Below, in pieces: positions 45,314-53,126 of a stretch of DNA of 64,000 nucleotides (its first letter is position 1; each line of letters begins with the position of its first letter). Source of the stretch: Luteipulveratus halotolerans (GTDB taxonomy: Bacteria > Actinomycetota > Actinomycetes > Actinomycetales > Dermatophilaceae). The stretch is taken from NCBI RefSeq assembly GCF_001247745.1, contig NZ_LAIR01000002.1:2542001-2606000 (forward strand). The letters run 5' to 3'. The notes below the pieces were generated by a model. The model did not search any database, was not told where the DNA came from, and saw only the letters and a program-made list of their open reading frames with translations. Both the position numbers and the translations under genes were made by a program.

Positions 45314-46575
45314 CACTTCTCACGCTTCGGCGGCGGGTAGACGCGGGCGTACTTGCGCACCTGGTTGGCGCCGTACGCCATGACGTAGGCCCAGCGCTTG
45401 GGGTGCGGGTCGCGGGCGTACATCAGGGGGTTGGTGACCCGGCCGCGGGCGACCATCGAGACGACCTTCTTGCGCAGATCGCCCGGCAGATAACGCAGCA
45501 GCAGCGGCACCGGCAGCGAGGTGTAGAGCTCCTCCTTGGACGACTCCAGCAGCGCCGGCTCGTCGGACAGGTCGGACCCCTCGACGTGCTCCTCGACGTA
45601 GTAGCGGACCGGGTTGTGACCGGACGCGGTGACGTAGAAGTTGGAGCGGCCCAGGCGCGGGTTGAGCTCGAAGAACTTGGTGCGCCCGTCGCGCGGGTCG
45701 TACTTGAGGTCGAAGTTGGCGAAGCCGGTCCATCCGACGTGCTCGAGCAGCCGCGTGGCCTCCTGCACGACGTCGTGGTTGTGACCGGTGATGATCGCTG
45801 CGGGGACGCCGAGCGTGGCCGGCAGGTGCTCCTCCATGAGCACCTGCCCGAACGACGCGAACCGCACCTTGCCGCGCTGGTCGCTGTAGGTCGTGAGGAT
45901 GCGCATGCCCTCGTCGTAGCCGGGGATCATGTCCTGCAGGATGAACGTGCCCGGGTAGCCGCTGTCGTGCACCCGCTGCATCAGGTCGAGCAGGTCCTCG
46001 CGTGAGGCGGCCGTGTGGACCTTCTGCTTCCCGACGAAGTCGTACTGGTGGTAGAGCGCGCTGTTGCCGGTCTTGGCGATGATCGGGAACTCCAGCCCGG
46101 CCAGCAGCTGCGGGTCGTCCTTGAGCTCGTCGTGCCGTCGCACGTCGTAGACGACGGTCTCGGGGTGGGCGATGCCGAGCTCGGTGCACAGCCGGCTGAA
46201 CTCCGCCTTGTCGGTCATCTTCTCGATGAGCGCGAGCGAGGTGTAGGGGATCGTGTAGCGCGGCTCCAGCCGGTCACGCAGCTCGACGATCCGGCGGACG
46301 AGGAAGTCGGTGCTGCTGAGCAGGATCAGCGGCGTGTCACCGAATCGCTCGCCCAGCTCGGTGAGGTGCGCGACCAGTGCCTCGGGGTCGTCCAGGTCGG
46401 ACACCCGCGAGGTCTCGATGATGCGCGAGCTGGCCACCGCCCCCGCACCCAGCCGCGACACCGCGACCGAGACGACGTCGTACTCCTCGTGAAAGCTGCG
46501 GGCCAGGCTGTACGTCGAGGCGTCGGCCCCGAGCAGGACCGGGACGAAGGGCTGGGTGTCGGGTACGCGCGTCAC
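45313..46575 (-). CDS. ATP-grasp carboxylate-amine ligase, D-aspartate-ligase-like
   Basis: The 420-residue ATP-grasp protein has EKMTDKAEFSRLCTELGIAHPETVVYD, the ATP-binding FPIIAKTGNSALYH, QDMIPGYDEGMRILTTYSD and FFELNPRLGRSNFYVTASG (metal-binding Glu and Asn). Length and layout resemble D-aspartate ligases that attach D-Asp to the lysine side chain of UDP-MurNAc-pentapeptide. The adjoining aspartate racemase supports this. Carbamoyl-phosphate-synthase-like or unrelated ligases remain possible. The GTG start is 8 nt after TAGGGT. Confidence 0.8.
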   Translation of the reverse strand: MTRVPDTQPFVPVLLGADASTYSLARSFHEEYDVVSVAVSRLGAGAVASSRIIETSRVSDLDDPEALVAHLTELGERFGDTPLILLSSTDFLVRRIVELRDRLEPRYTIPYTSLALIEKMTDKAEFSRLCTELGIAHPETVVYDVRRHDELKDDPQLLAGLEFPIIAKTGNSALYHQYDFVGKQKVHTAASREDLLDLMQRVHDSGYPGTFILQDMIPGYDEGMRILTTYSDQRGKVRFASFGQVLMEEHLPATLGVPAAIITGHNHDVVQEATRLLEHVGWTGFANFDLKYDPRDGRTKFFELNPRLGRSNFYVTASGHNPVRYYVEEHVEGSDLSDEPALLESSKEELYTSLPVPLLLRYLPGDLRKKVVSMVARGRVTNPLMYARDPHPKRWAYVMAYGANQVRKYARVYPPPKREK

Positions 46576-46583
46576 AGCGCACC

Positions 46584-46589
46584 ACCCTA
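46584..46589 (-). promoter_or_regulatory. -10 box of the ATP-grasp/racemase operon
   Basis: TAGGGT on the minus strand, 8 nt before the GTG at 46575. Its first three bases are the stop codon of the sfnG-like remnant. Confidence 0.5.
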
Positions 46590-46742
46590 AAGGCGGCGGT
46601 GACCGACGCTCGTACGACGCTCGGCGGTCTGCGCGGTGTCGATGTTGTACGCAGGGCTGTGGTCGGTGCGCTGCGGCAGCGTGCTGACCACCAGCCCGCC
46701 GGACACGTTGGGCACCCAGTACGCGAAGGAAAGATCACTCAT
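46587..46742 (-). pseudogene. N-terminal remnant of an SfnG-like dimethylsulfone monooxygenase
   Basis: A 51-codon frame starts at the ATG at 46742 and opens LSFAYWVPNVSGGLVVST, then LPQRTDHSPAYNIDTAQTAE. This matches the conserved first ~40 residues of FMNH2-dependent SfnG/LLM monooxygenases. After TAE it reads RRTSVGHRRL and stops at TAG. A normal protein has about 350 residues or more, so some 300 have been deleted. TAACGT lies 6 nt before the ATG, so the old promoter may survive. The identification is from recalled family sequence. Confidence 0.7.
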
Positions 46743-46836
46743 AATCGCACGTTATTCATATCCTCACGATTGGTTGTAGCGGCCGTCCGTGAGGTGAGAC
46801 GTTGAGACCGATGCCGGAGCGGCGCCCTTGCGCTGC

Positions 46837-46842
46837 TACGGT
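46837..46842 (+). promoter_or_regulatory. Probable -10 box of mdh
   Basis: TACGGT lies 40 nt before the mdh GTG, leaving a short leader with its own ribosome site. No clear -35 box is visible. Confidence 0.4.
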
Positions 46843-46882
46843 CCGAGACGTTATTGACCCACGCCTGCTCGAAGGGGAATCC

Positions 46883-47872
46883 GTGAGCACCACGCCCATC
46901 AAGGTCGCCGTCACCGGCGCAGCCGGCAACATCGGCTACAGCCTTCTGTTCCGCATCGCCAGCGGTGCGCTGTTCGGGCAGGACCAGCCCGTCGAGCTCC
47001 GCCTGCTCGAGATCACGCCCGCGCTGAAGGCCCTCGAGGGCGTCGTCATGGAGCTCGACGACAGCGCGTTCCCGACGCTCGCCGGTGTCGAGATCGGCGA
47101 CGACCCCACCAAGGTCTTCGACGGCGTCAACCACGCCCTCCTCGTCGGTGCGCGTCCGCGCGGTCCGGGCATGGAGCGCGGCGACCTGCTCGAGGCCAAC
47201 GGCGGCATCTTCGCCCCGCAGGGCAAGGCCCTCAACGAGGTCGCGGCCGACGACATCAAGGTCACCGTCACCGGCAACCCGGCCAACACCAACGCGCTGA
47301 TCGCGCAGAGCAACGCGCCCGACATCCCGTCCTCGCGCTTCTCCGCGCTGACGCGTCTGGACCACAACCGCGCCATCGCCCAGCTCGCGGCCAAGACCGG
47401 CGCCACCGTGGCCGACATCAAGAAGATGACGATCTGGGGCAACCACTCCGCGACCCAGTACCCCGACCTGTTCCACGCCGAGGTCAAGGGTCAGAACGCC
47501 GCCGAGCTGGTCAACGACCAGGAGTGGCTGGAGGGCACCTACATCCCGACCGTCGCCAAGCGCGGCGCGGCGATCATCGACGCCCGCGGCGCCTCCTCGG
47601 CCGCCTCGGCCGCGTCCGCCACGATCGACCACGCCCGCGACTGGCAGCTCGGCACCGCCGAGGGCGACTGGACCTCCATGTCGGTCGTCTCCGACGGCTC
47701 GTACGACGTGCCCGAGGGCCTCATCTCCTCCTTCCCGGTGACGGTCAAGGACGGCGAGTGGACCATCGTCCAGGGCCTGGAGATCGACGAGTTCTCGCGC
47801 GGCAAGATCGACGCCTCCGTCAAGGAGCTCGAGGGCGAGCGCGACACCGTCAAGAAGCTCGGCCTCATCTGA
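46883..47872 (+). CDS. mdh: Malate dehydrogenase
   Basis: The 329-residue NAD+-dependent enzyme oxidises malate to oxaloacetate. Motifs are VAVTGAAGNIGYSLLFRIASG, VGARPRGPGMERGDLL (substrate Arg loop), TGNPANTNA, LTRLDHNRA and the catalytic histidine in WGNHSATQYPD. The GTG at 46883 follows AAGGGGA at good spacing; the ORF upstream of it is not conserved sequence. A 23-bp perfect hairpin terminates it. Confidence 0.97.
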   Translation: MSTTPIKVAVTGAAGNIGYSLLFRIASGALFGQDQPVELRLLEITPALKALEGVVMELDDSAFPTLAGVEIGDDPTKVFDGVNHALLVGARPRGPGMERGDLLEANGGIFAPQGKALNEVAADDIKVTVTGNPANTNALIAQSNAPDIPSSRFSALTRLDHNRAIAQLAAKTGATVADIKKMTIWGNHSATQYPDLFHAEVKGQNAAELVNDQEWLEGTYIPTVAKRGAAIIDARGASSAASAASATIDHARDWQLGTAEGDWTSMSVVSDGSYDVPEGLISSFPVTVKDGEWTIVQGLEIDEFSRGKIDASVKELEGERDTVKKLGLI

Positions 47873-47881
47873 GCCACCCCG

Positions 47882-47932
47882 CTGTACGACGAAGGGCCCG
47901 GTCCGAGGTGGACCGGGCCCTTCGTCGTACAG
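47882..47932. terminator. Bidirectional terminator between mdh and the ThrE-like gene
   Basis: Perfect 23-bp arms beginning CTGTACGACGAAGG enclose the loop GAGGT, between convergent genes ending at 47872 and 47938. Confidence 0.85.
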
Positions 47933-47937
47933 CACCC

Positions 47938-49203
47938 TCAGGGGTGTGCCGGTCCGCTCGTCGGCGGCGGCGCATGGCGGACGCCGCGGTCGGACGCACG
48001 GGCGATCACCGCGCCGATGAGGGCACCGATCGCGATGCTGAAGAACGCCGCGAGCGCTGCGAACACGCCGTCGGCCGCCGTGTCACCGCTGCCGAGCTCG
48101 ACCTGCGAGGCGTTGAGCAGCCCGAACGACCCGGGCGCGACGACGAGGAACGCCGGCAGGTAGGTGATGCGCCACATCGGGCCGTGCGGCAGGCGTGAGA
48201 TGACGACGGCGGTCACGGCGGCAGCGAGCGCTCCGGCCAGACCGCCGAGGGCCGCACCGTGGACCGCGCCCAGCCCGACCTGGGCGAGCGCGGCCACCGC
48301 GATGACCGCGACCGTCGAGCCGATGTGCTCCAGCGGCGGGTAGAAGTTGATGACCAGCCCGACCGTCGCCAGCGCCACGCCCAGCACCGAGGGCCACCAG
48401 CCGGGATGGGCGATCTGCTCGTTGTCCAGGTGCGACAGGGAGGTGCCGGTGACAGCGGCGGCGCCGACGACACCGGCGAAGAAGAGCGCGAGCTGCACCA
48501 GGGCCGCGACGAGCCGGGACGCTCCTGCCGAGACGGCGCGGGAGGCCGTCTCGGTCAGACCGGTCACGATCTCACTGCCCGGCAGCAGCAGCGCGAGCGT
48601 CGCGACGATGGTGCGCAGCGGCCCGTCGAGCCACCCGGCGTTGAACGCACCGAGCACGACGAGCGAGACCAAGAACGCCGAGGCGACCGGCAGGAGGCTG
48701 CGCAACGACGGCCACCGCCTGGTGATGGCGAGGAGGCCGGCGACCACGAGCGAGCCGAGCGCGGCGAACAGCACGTTGACCGCTGAGGGCTGCAGCAGCA
48801 GGCACAGACCGACGCCGATCGGGACCGCCCCGAGCTCGGCCACCCACACCGGCCACGGCGGAGGCTCGCGGCGGATCTCGGCGAGCTCGACCTGAGCGGC
48901 CGCGACGTCGAGCCGCCCGGTCCGCAGCCGCTGGATCACGTCGAAGACATCGGACACCTGGTCGAACCGCAGCCCCGCGCCGGCCGACTGCACGGCGGTG
49001 CTGGAGTCGGGGCTGAGCCCGACGAACAGCCCCGTCGACCACGCCGCCACCTGCACCTCGGGCGCACCGATGGGACGGCCGAGCGCCCGCAGCTCGTCCT
49101 CGACGTCACCGACCGGCGTACCGCCCCCGAGCAGGGTGGCACCGATGTCGAGCAGCAGCCGGCGACGCGGGTCGCCGTCGTGACGGTCCTGGCGTCCGAC
49201 CAT
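47938..49203 (-). CDS. ThrE-family threonine/serine exporter-like protein
   Basis: The 421-residue membrane protein has an N-terminal cytoplasmic domain (LLLDIGATLLGGGTPVGDVEDELRAL) and about ten hydrophobic segments in two halves (PF06738 and PF12821 types). The first half has TIVATLALLLPGSEIVTGLTE. The C-terminal half has FLVVAPGSFGLLNASQV. ThrE exports threonine and serine in Corynebacterium; the substrate here is assumed by family. AGGAGGGAG lies before the ATG. Confidence 0.88.
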   Translation of the reverse strand: MVGRQDRHDGDPRRRLLLDIGATLLGGGTPVGDVEDELRALGRPIGAPEVQVAAWSTGLFVGLSPDSSTAVQSAGAGLRFDQVSDVFDVIQRLRTGRLDVAAAQVELAEIRREPPPWPVWVAELGAVPIGVGLCLLLQPSAVNVLFAALGSLVVAGLLAITRRWPSLRSLLPVASAFLVSLVVLGAFNAGWLDGPLRTIVATLALLLPGSEIVTGLTETASRAVSAGASRLVAALVQLALFFAGVVGAAAVTGTSLSHLDNEQIAHPGWWPSVLGVALATVGLVINFYPPLEHIGSTVAVIAVAALAQVGLGAVHGAALGGLAGALAAAVTAVVISRLPHGPMWRITYLPAFLVVAPGSFGLLNASQVELGSGDTAADGVFAALAAFFSIAIGALIGAVIARASDRGVRHAPPPTSGPAHP

Positions 49204-49227
49204 GGCGGCTCCCTCCTGTTCGACGGG

Positions 49228-49491
49228 CTACGGCAGCTTGACCTGCGCGAAGATCACGACGACCGCGACCGCGAGCGCGGCGTACGTCGCCGCGTCGAGC
49301 CCCCGCGAACGCACTGCCACCCCGTCGCACAGACCGGCCGGGAGCGCGAGGCGAGCGAGGCCGACGAGGGCGAGCACGGCGGCCAGCAGGTAGCCCCCGG
49401 CGCGCACGGGGCCGACGAGCATCAGGACCACCGAGGTCAGGCACCCCGCGACGAGGACCCACCACACCGGCCCGAGCCGGCTCGGGATCAC
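49228..49491 (-). CDS. DUF3017 small membrane protein
   Basis: The 87-residue protein has three hydrophobic segments (about 9-26, 31-52, 66-84) and the pattern PVWWVLVAGCLTSVVLMLVGPVRAGGYLLAAVLAL seen in DUF3017 genes located next to folD in actinobacteria. The GTG start overlaps the folD stop by 4 nt. Function is unknown. Confidence 0.85.
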   Translation of the reverse strand: MIPSRLGPVWWVLVAGCLTSVVLMLVGPVRAGGYLLAAVLALVGLARLALPAGLCDGVAVRSRGLDAATYAALAVAVVVIFAQVKLP

Positions 49492-50333
49492 CCCGCCTGC
49501 CGTTCGGCGGCAGCGACGACGTTGGTGAGGAGCATCGCGCGGGTCATCGGTCCGACGCCGCCCGGGTTGGGCGAGACGAACCCGGCGACCTCGGCCACGT
49601 CGTCCGCGACGTCGCCGGCGATCTTGCCGTCGACGCGCGAGACGCCCACGTCGAGCACGGCCGCACCGGGCTTGACCATGTCATGGGTGATGAGACCGGG
49701 GACGCCGGCCGCGGCCACCACGATGTCGGCCTCCCGCACGTGTGCGGCCAGGTCGCGGGTGCCCGTGTGGCACAGCGTGGTCGTGGCGTTCTCCGAACGC
49801 CGGGTCAGCAGCAGACCGAGCGGCCGGCCGACCGTCAGCCCGCGACCGACCACCACGACGTCGGCGCCGGCGATCGGCACGTCGTACCGGCGCAACAGCT
49901 CGATCGCCCCGATGGGCGTGCACGGCAGCGGACCGTCCTCGCCGAGGACGAGCTTGCCGAGGTTGACCGGGTGCAGACCGTCGACGTCCTTGTCGGGCGC
50001 GACGCGCGACAACAGGGCGAACTCATCGAGGCCGGTCGGCTGCTGGACGAGGAAGCCGGTGCAGGCCGGGTCGGCGTTGAGCTCGTCGATGACGGCCTCG
50101 ACCTCGGCCTGGGTCGCGCTCGCCGGGAGGTCCTTGCGGATGGAGGTGATCCCGATCGAGGCGCAGTCCTTGTGCTTGGCCCCGACGTACCAGTGCGAGC
50201 CCGGGTCGTCGCCCACCAGCACCGTGCCGAGCCCGGGCGTGATGCCCTGGGCCTGCAGAGCGGCCACCCGCTCGCGCAGCTCGTTCTTGATCGTGGCCAG
50301 AGTGGCCTTACCGTCCATCAGCGTCGCCGTCAC
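49488..50333 (-). CDS. folD: Methylenetetrahydrofolate dehydrogenase/cyclohydrolase
   Basis: The 281-residue bifunctional enzyme interconverts 5,10-methylene-, methenyl- and 10-formyl-THF. The catalytic lysine lies in WYVGAKHKDCASIGI; QQPTGLDE, DGPLPCTPIGAIELLRRYD, and VVGRGLTVGRPLGLLLTRR (NADP-binding) are present. GYI-like LDVGVSRVDGKIAGDV and TPNPGGVGPMTRAMLL-like SPNPGGVGPMT follow. It supplies formyl-THF to purN and purH encoded nearby. Confidence 0.96.
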   Translation of the reverse strand: MTATLMDGKATLATIKNELRERVAALQAQGITPGLGTVLVGDDPGSHWYVGAKHKDCASIGITSIRKDLPASATQAEVEAVIDELNADPACTGFLVQQPTGLDEFALLSRVAPDKDVDGLHPVNLGKLVLGEDGPLPCTPIGAIELLRRYDVPIAGADVVVVGRGLTVGRPLGLLLTRRSENATTTLCHTGTRDLAAHVREADIVVAAAGVPGLITHDMVKPGAAVLDVGVSRVDGKIAGDVADDVAEVAGFVSPNPGGVGPMTRAMLLTNVVAAAERQAG

Positions 50334-50340
50334 GGGTGCT

Positions 50341-50346
50341 TATCCT
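50341..50346 (+). promoter_or_regulatory. -10 box of leaderless GNAT gene
   Basis: TATCCT lies 6 nt before the GTG at 50353. Confidence 0.5.
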
Positions 50347-50352
50347 GCCACG

Positions 50353-50820
50353 GTGAGGTATGCACCCGGCTGGACGCTCCAGAGCGTCCCCTACGACGAC
50401 CCGGTGGCCCAGGAGCTGGTCGCCGAGCTGACGGCCGACCTGTCCCGCCGCTACGGCGGCGAGGGCGACGCCACACCGGTCTCCCCTCACCAGTTCGCTC
50501 CCCCGTCGGGCACGTTCCTGGTCGCCTCCGACTCACAAGGCCTCGTCGGGTGCGCCGGTATGCGCATCCACGGAGCCGACGCCGAGCTCAAGCGGATGTT
50601 CGTCCGGCCGTCGCGCCGGCGTGAGGGTCACGGGCGACGCCTGCTCGAGGCGATCGAGACCTACGCCCGGGGCCGCGGGTTCAGCCGCGTCATCCTCGAG
50701 ACCGGCACCGCCCAGCCCGAGGCCATCGCGCTGTACGAGAGCGCCGGCTACGTGCCGATCCCGGCCTACGGCTACTACCGCGAGGAGCCCGACTGCCGCT
50801 GCTTCGCCCGCTGGATCTGA
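50353..50820 (+). CDS. GNAT-family N-acetyltransferase
   Basis: The 155-residue acetyltransferase has the core AELKRMFVRPSRRREGHGRRLLEAIETYARGRG (the acetyl-CoA R/Q-x-x-G-x-G/A-type loop is RREGHGRRL) followed by VILETGTAQPEAIALYESAGYVPI. Its substrate is unknown. GTG at 50353 is used because a -10 box sits 6 nt upstream and the protein then has normal length. It is divergent from folD. Confidence 0.88.
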   Translation: MRYAPGWTLQSVPYDDPVAQELVAELTADLSRRYGGEGDATPVSPHQFAPPSGTFLVASDSQGLVGCAGMRIHGADAELKRMFVRPSRRREGHGRRLLEAIETYARGRGFSRVILETGTAQPEAIALYESAGYVPIPAYGYYREEPDCRCFARWI

Positions 50821-50841
50821 CGAGCCGCCGCCTCTTCCGGT

Positions 50842-50899
50842 CGAGTGCGCATGTCGCGCTCGTTGCCGGCCCGCTCAACTAGCGCGACATGCGCACTCG
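50842..50899. repeat. Hairpin C between GNAT gene and yjbQ
   Basis: Perfect 19-bp arms (CGAGTGCGCATGTCGCGCT and complement) enclose a 20-nt loop. It lies between convergent genes. The first 11 bases of its arm recur in the loop of hairpin E (51371-51424) at the other end of yjbQ. Confidence 0.85.
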
Positions 50900-50928
50900 G
50901 CCTGGCGAGGGGCCGAGCTCTGCTCGGA

Positions 50929-51333
50929 TCAGCCCGGCAGGAACGACAGGCGCACGCTGCGGTCGAGGTTGTCGACGTTGAGGTCGACCAGGCAGATGCT
51001 CTGCCAGGTGCCGAGGGCGAGACGTCCGTCGATGACGGGCACGGTGGCGTACGGCGGCACGAGCGCCGGCATGACATGTGACCTGCCGTGACCGCGGCTG
51101 CCGTGCCGGTGTGACCAGCGGTCGTCGGCGGGCAGCAGGTCGGCGAGCGCAGCGAGCAGGTCGTCGTCGCTGCCCGCGCCGGTCTCGATGATCGCGATGC
51201 CGGCGGTGGCGTGCGGCACGAACACGTGCAGCAGGCCGTCGCCCTCGTCGGCGACGACGTCGCGGCAGTCGGTGGTGATGTCGAGGACGACCCCGCGGTC
51301 GCCGGTGCGGTACTCCCGGATGGTCGAGCGCAT
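50929..51333 (-). CDS. yjbQ: YjbQ (UPF0047) family protein
   Basis: The 134-residue single-domain protein has GLLHVFVPHATAGIAIIETGAGSDDDLLAALADLLP, HRHGSRGHGRSHVMPALV and GTWQSICLVDLNVD, the conserved UPF0047 segments with clustered histidines. Members have weak thiamine-phosphate-synthase-like activity in some bacteria; the true role is unknown. Long hairpins flank the gene on both sides. Confidence 0.92.
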   Translation of the reverse strand: MRSTIREYRTGDRGVVLDITTDCRDVVADEGDGLLHVFVPHATAGIAIIETGAGSDDDLLAALADLLPADDRWSHRHGSRGHGRSHVMPALVPPYATVPVIDGRLALGTWQSICLVDLNVDNLDRSVRLSFLPG

Positions 51334-51370
51334 GCCCCCATGCTGGCACGCCCCGAGCCCCCACTCCCAG

Positions 51371-51424
51371 GGCGAGATGTGACTTCACGAGTGCGCATAG
51401 CAGCCCTTGAAGTCACATCTCGCC
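51371..51424. repeat. Hairpin E upstream of yjbQ
   Basis: Perfect 17-bp arms (GGCGAGATGTGACTTCA and complement; the flanks pair further with one bulge) enclose a 20-nt loop that starts CGAGTGCGCAT, shared with hairpin C. Confidence 0.85.
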
Positions 51425-51436
51425 TGGGGCTCGGGC

Positions 51437-52024
51437 TCAGGCGGTGGTACGCCAGTCGCGCTCGTGCCACTCGCGCTGCAGGATCCCGTAGGTGTAGCCG
51501 TCGACCCAGCCGAGCTCGCTGTGCCAGGAGTCCTCGACGCCGTGCTGCTCGCGCCGCATCCCGAGCGACTCCATGATCCGCCAGGACGGGGTGTTGTCGG
51601 CGAAGCAGCCGGCCGTCACCCGGCGTACGCCGACCTCCTCGAACGCCACCGCGACCATCTCGGCTGCGGCCTCCCCCGCGAAGCCGCGGCCGGCGTACGC
51701 AGGATCGATGACGTAGCCGAGCAGCGCCTCGACCCGCTGGGACGCCTCGGTGCGGTCCTGTCCCATGCCGTCCTCGACCTCGAGGTTGACCCAGCCGATG
51801 ACCGTGCCGTCGAGCTCGATCACCGCCGAGTGGTCGTGCGGATCGGTCACGGACTTCTCCCACCCCGCGACGAGCTCGGTCGGGTCGACACGGGTCTTCA
51901 TCAGCCACCGCCACACGTCGGGCTGGTTGCGGATCTGCACCAGGCGGTCGGCATCGGCGTCGAGGTAGGGGCGAAGGAGCAGACGCTCGGTGCGCCGCGG
52001 CCAGGTCACGTCCGTGGAGGTCAC
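51437..52024 (-). CDS. GNAT-family N-acetyltransferase (RimJ-like)
   Basis: The 195-residue protein opens TERLLLRPYLDADADRLVQIRNQPDVWRWL, as in RimJ/RimL-type acetyltransferases, and has LLGYVIDPAYAGRGFAGEAAAEMVAVAFEEVGVRRVTAGC and NTPSWRIMESLGMRRE. It may acetylate a protein N-terminus or a small amine. The start is GTG at 52024, just before the conserved strand. Confidence 0.9.
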   Translation of the reverse strand: MTSTDVTWPRRTERLLLRPYLDADADRLVQIRNQPDVWRWLMKTRVDPTELVAGWEKSVTDPHDHSAVIELDGTVIGWVNLEVEDGMGQDRTEASQRVEALLGYVIDPAYAGRGFAGEAAAEMVAVAFEEVGVRRVTAGCFADNTPSWRIMESLGMRREQHGVEDSWHSELGWVDGYTYGILQREWHERDWRTTA

Positions 52025-52073
52025 GGCACAGGCGTACCACCTCGGACCCGTTGTCGCCCAACGGTTTTGCGGC

Positions 52074-53066
52074 TCAGGCGCGCGAGGCGGCCCACCCGGC
52101 GCCGGCCGCCGCGACGAGCGTGATGAGCAGGCCGAGGACCAGCTGTACGCCGACGTCGTCGCGTGCGGACGCGTCGATGAGGTCGAGCACGAGCGCTGCG
52201 AGCAGCTGACCGGCGACCGACACGAGACCGAACACGAGCACGCCGATCTCACCCACGGCCCACGCCATGATGCCGATGACGCCGATGCCGAGCAGCCCAC
52301 CGAACCACGCCCACCAGGGGGCGCCGGTCGGCAGCGTCCACGGCCCCTCGGACACGATCGCCTGCACTGCGGCGACCAGCACCAGCACGACCACGCCGAC
52401 GAAGAAGTTCTGCCAGGTCGTCGCCATGGTGTGACCGACCACCTTGTTGACGCGGCCGTTGACCGCCTGCTGGGCCGCGAGCAGCAGCCCGACCCCGAAC
52501 GCGGCGGCGGCCGGAGCGAACGACACGTCCTGCCCTCCGCTGTGCGCTGTGGCCGACACGACCACGCCGATGACCGCGAGTGCTGCTGCGGCGACCCGCG
52601 CCACGGTGATGTGCTGTACGCCGCCCGGCCCGAGCCCGGCACGGTCGACCACGAGCGCGCTGAGGGTCTGCCCGCCGACGACGCCGATGCTGAAGATCGC
52701 GACGCCGACGAGCGGCACCGACCACGACTGCACGGCCACCAGCAGGCCGCCGGACGCTCCGCCGATGCACTGCCACCAGCGAAGTCTGTTGTCGCGCAAC
52801 GCTTTCGGGATCTCGGCGAGCGCGCGACGAATCCGCGGCACGAGCAGCACCATCAACGTGAGTACGACGAGTCCGGAGCCGAAGCTCCACAGCGCCGCCT
52901 CGACCGGGCGGCCGCTGTGCTCGCTGATGACCCCGTTCATCCGCGACTGCACCGACAGCAGCGAGCCGGAGGTGGCCGCGCCGATCAGCGCGAGCGCACG
53001 CCCGCTCGGCGCCCGCCTGGTGACGGACGCCGAGCGGGTCGTGCTGTGCGCGTCCGGCCGCGTCAC
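52074..53066 (-). CDS. DMT-superfamily transporter (DUF606/YdcZ type)
   Basis: The 330-residue integral membrane protein has about ten hydrophobic segments in two homologous halves: LIGAATSGSLLSVQSRMNGVISE and FGVGLLLAAQQAVNGRVNKVVGHTMATTWQNFFVG. The paired N-G-x-x-x/asparagine motifs are the DUF606 pattern. The substrate is unknown. It starts 60 nt after the purH stop in the same direction. Confidence 0.9.
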   Translation of the reverse strand: MTRPDAHSTTRSASVTRRAPSGRALALIGAATSGSLLSVQSRMNGVISEHSGRPVEAALWSFGSGLVVLTLMVLLVPRIRRALAEIPKALRDNRLRWWQCIGGASGGLLVAVQSWSVPLVGVAIFSIGVVGGQTLSALVVDRAGLGPGGVQHITVARVAAAALAVIGVVVSATAHSGGQDVSFAPAAAAFGVGLLLAAQQAVNGRVNKVVGHTMATTWQNFFVGVVVLVLVAAVQAIVSEGPWTLPTGAPWWAWFGGLLGIGVIGIMAWAVGEIGVLVFGLVSVAGQLLAALVLDLIDASARDDVGVQLVLGLLITLVAAAGAGWAASRA

Positions 53067-53126
53067 GACGCTGCCGAATCGACGGAGCCGGCGACGTCGA
53101 CCGGAGGCGGAGTGACGCGAGACGAC

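Noticed and set aside
46599..46805. Plus-strand 68-codon frame between the ATP-grasp gene and mdh
   Set aside because: The opposite strand carries the recognisable SfnG-like remnant, and this frame has no motif or ribosome site.
47882..47932. The 23-bp perfect hairpin after mdh as a member of the hairpin repeat families
   Set aside because: Its loop is GAGGT and its stem matches no other site; it behaves as an ordinary bidirectional terminator.
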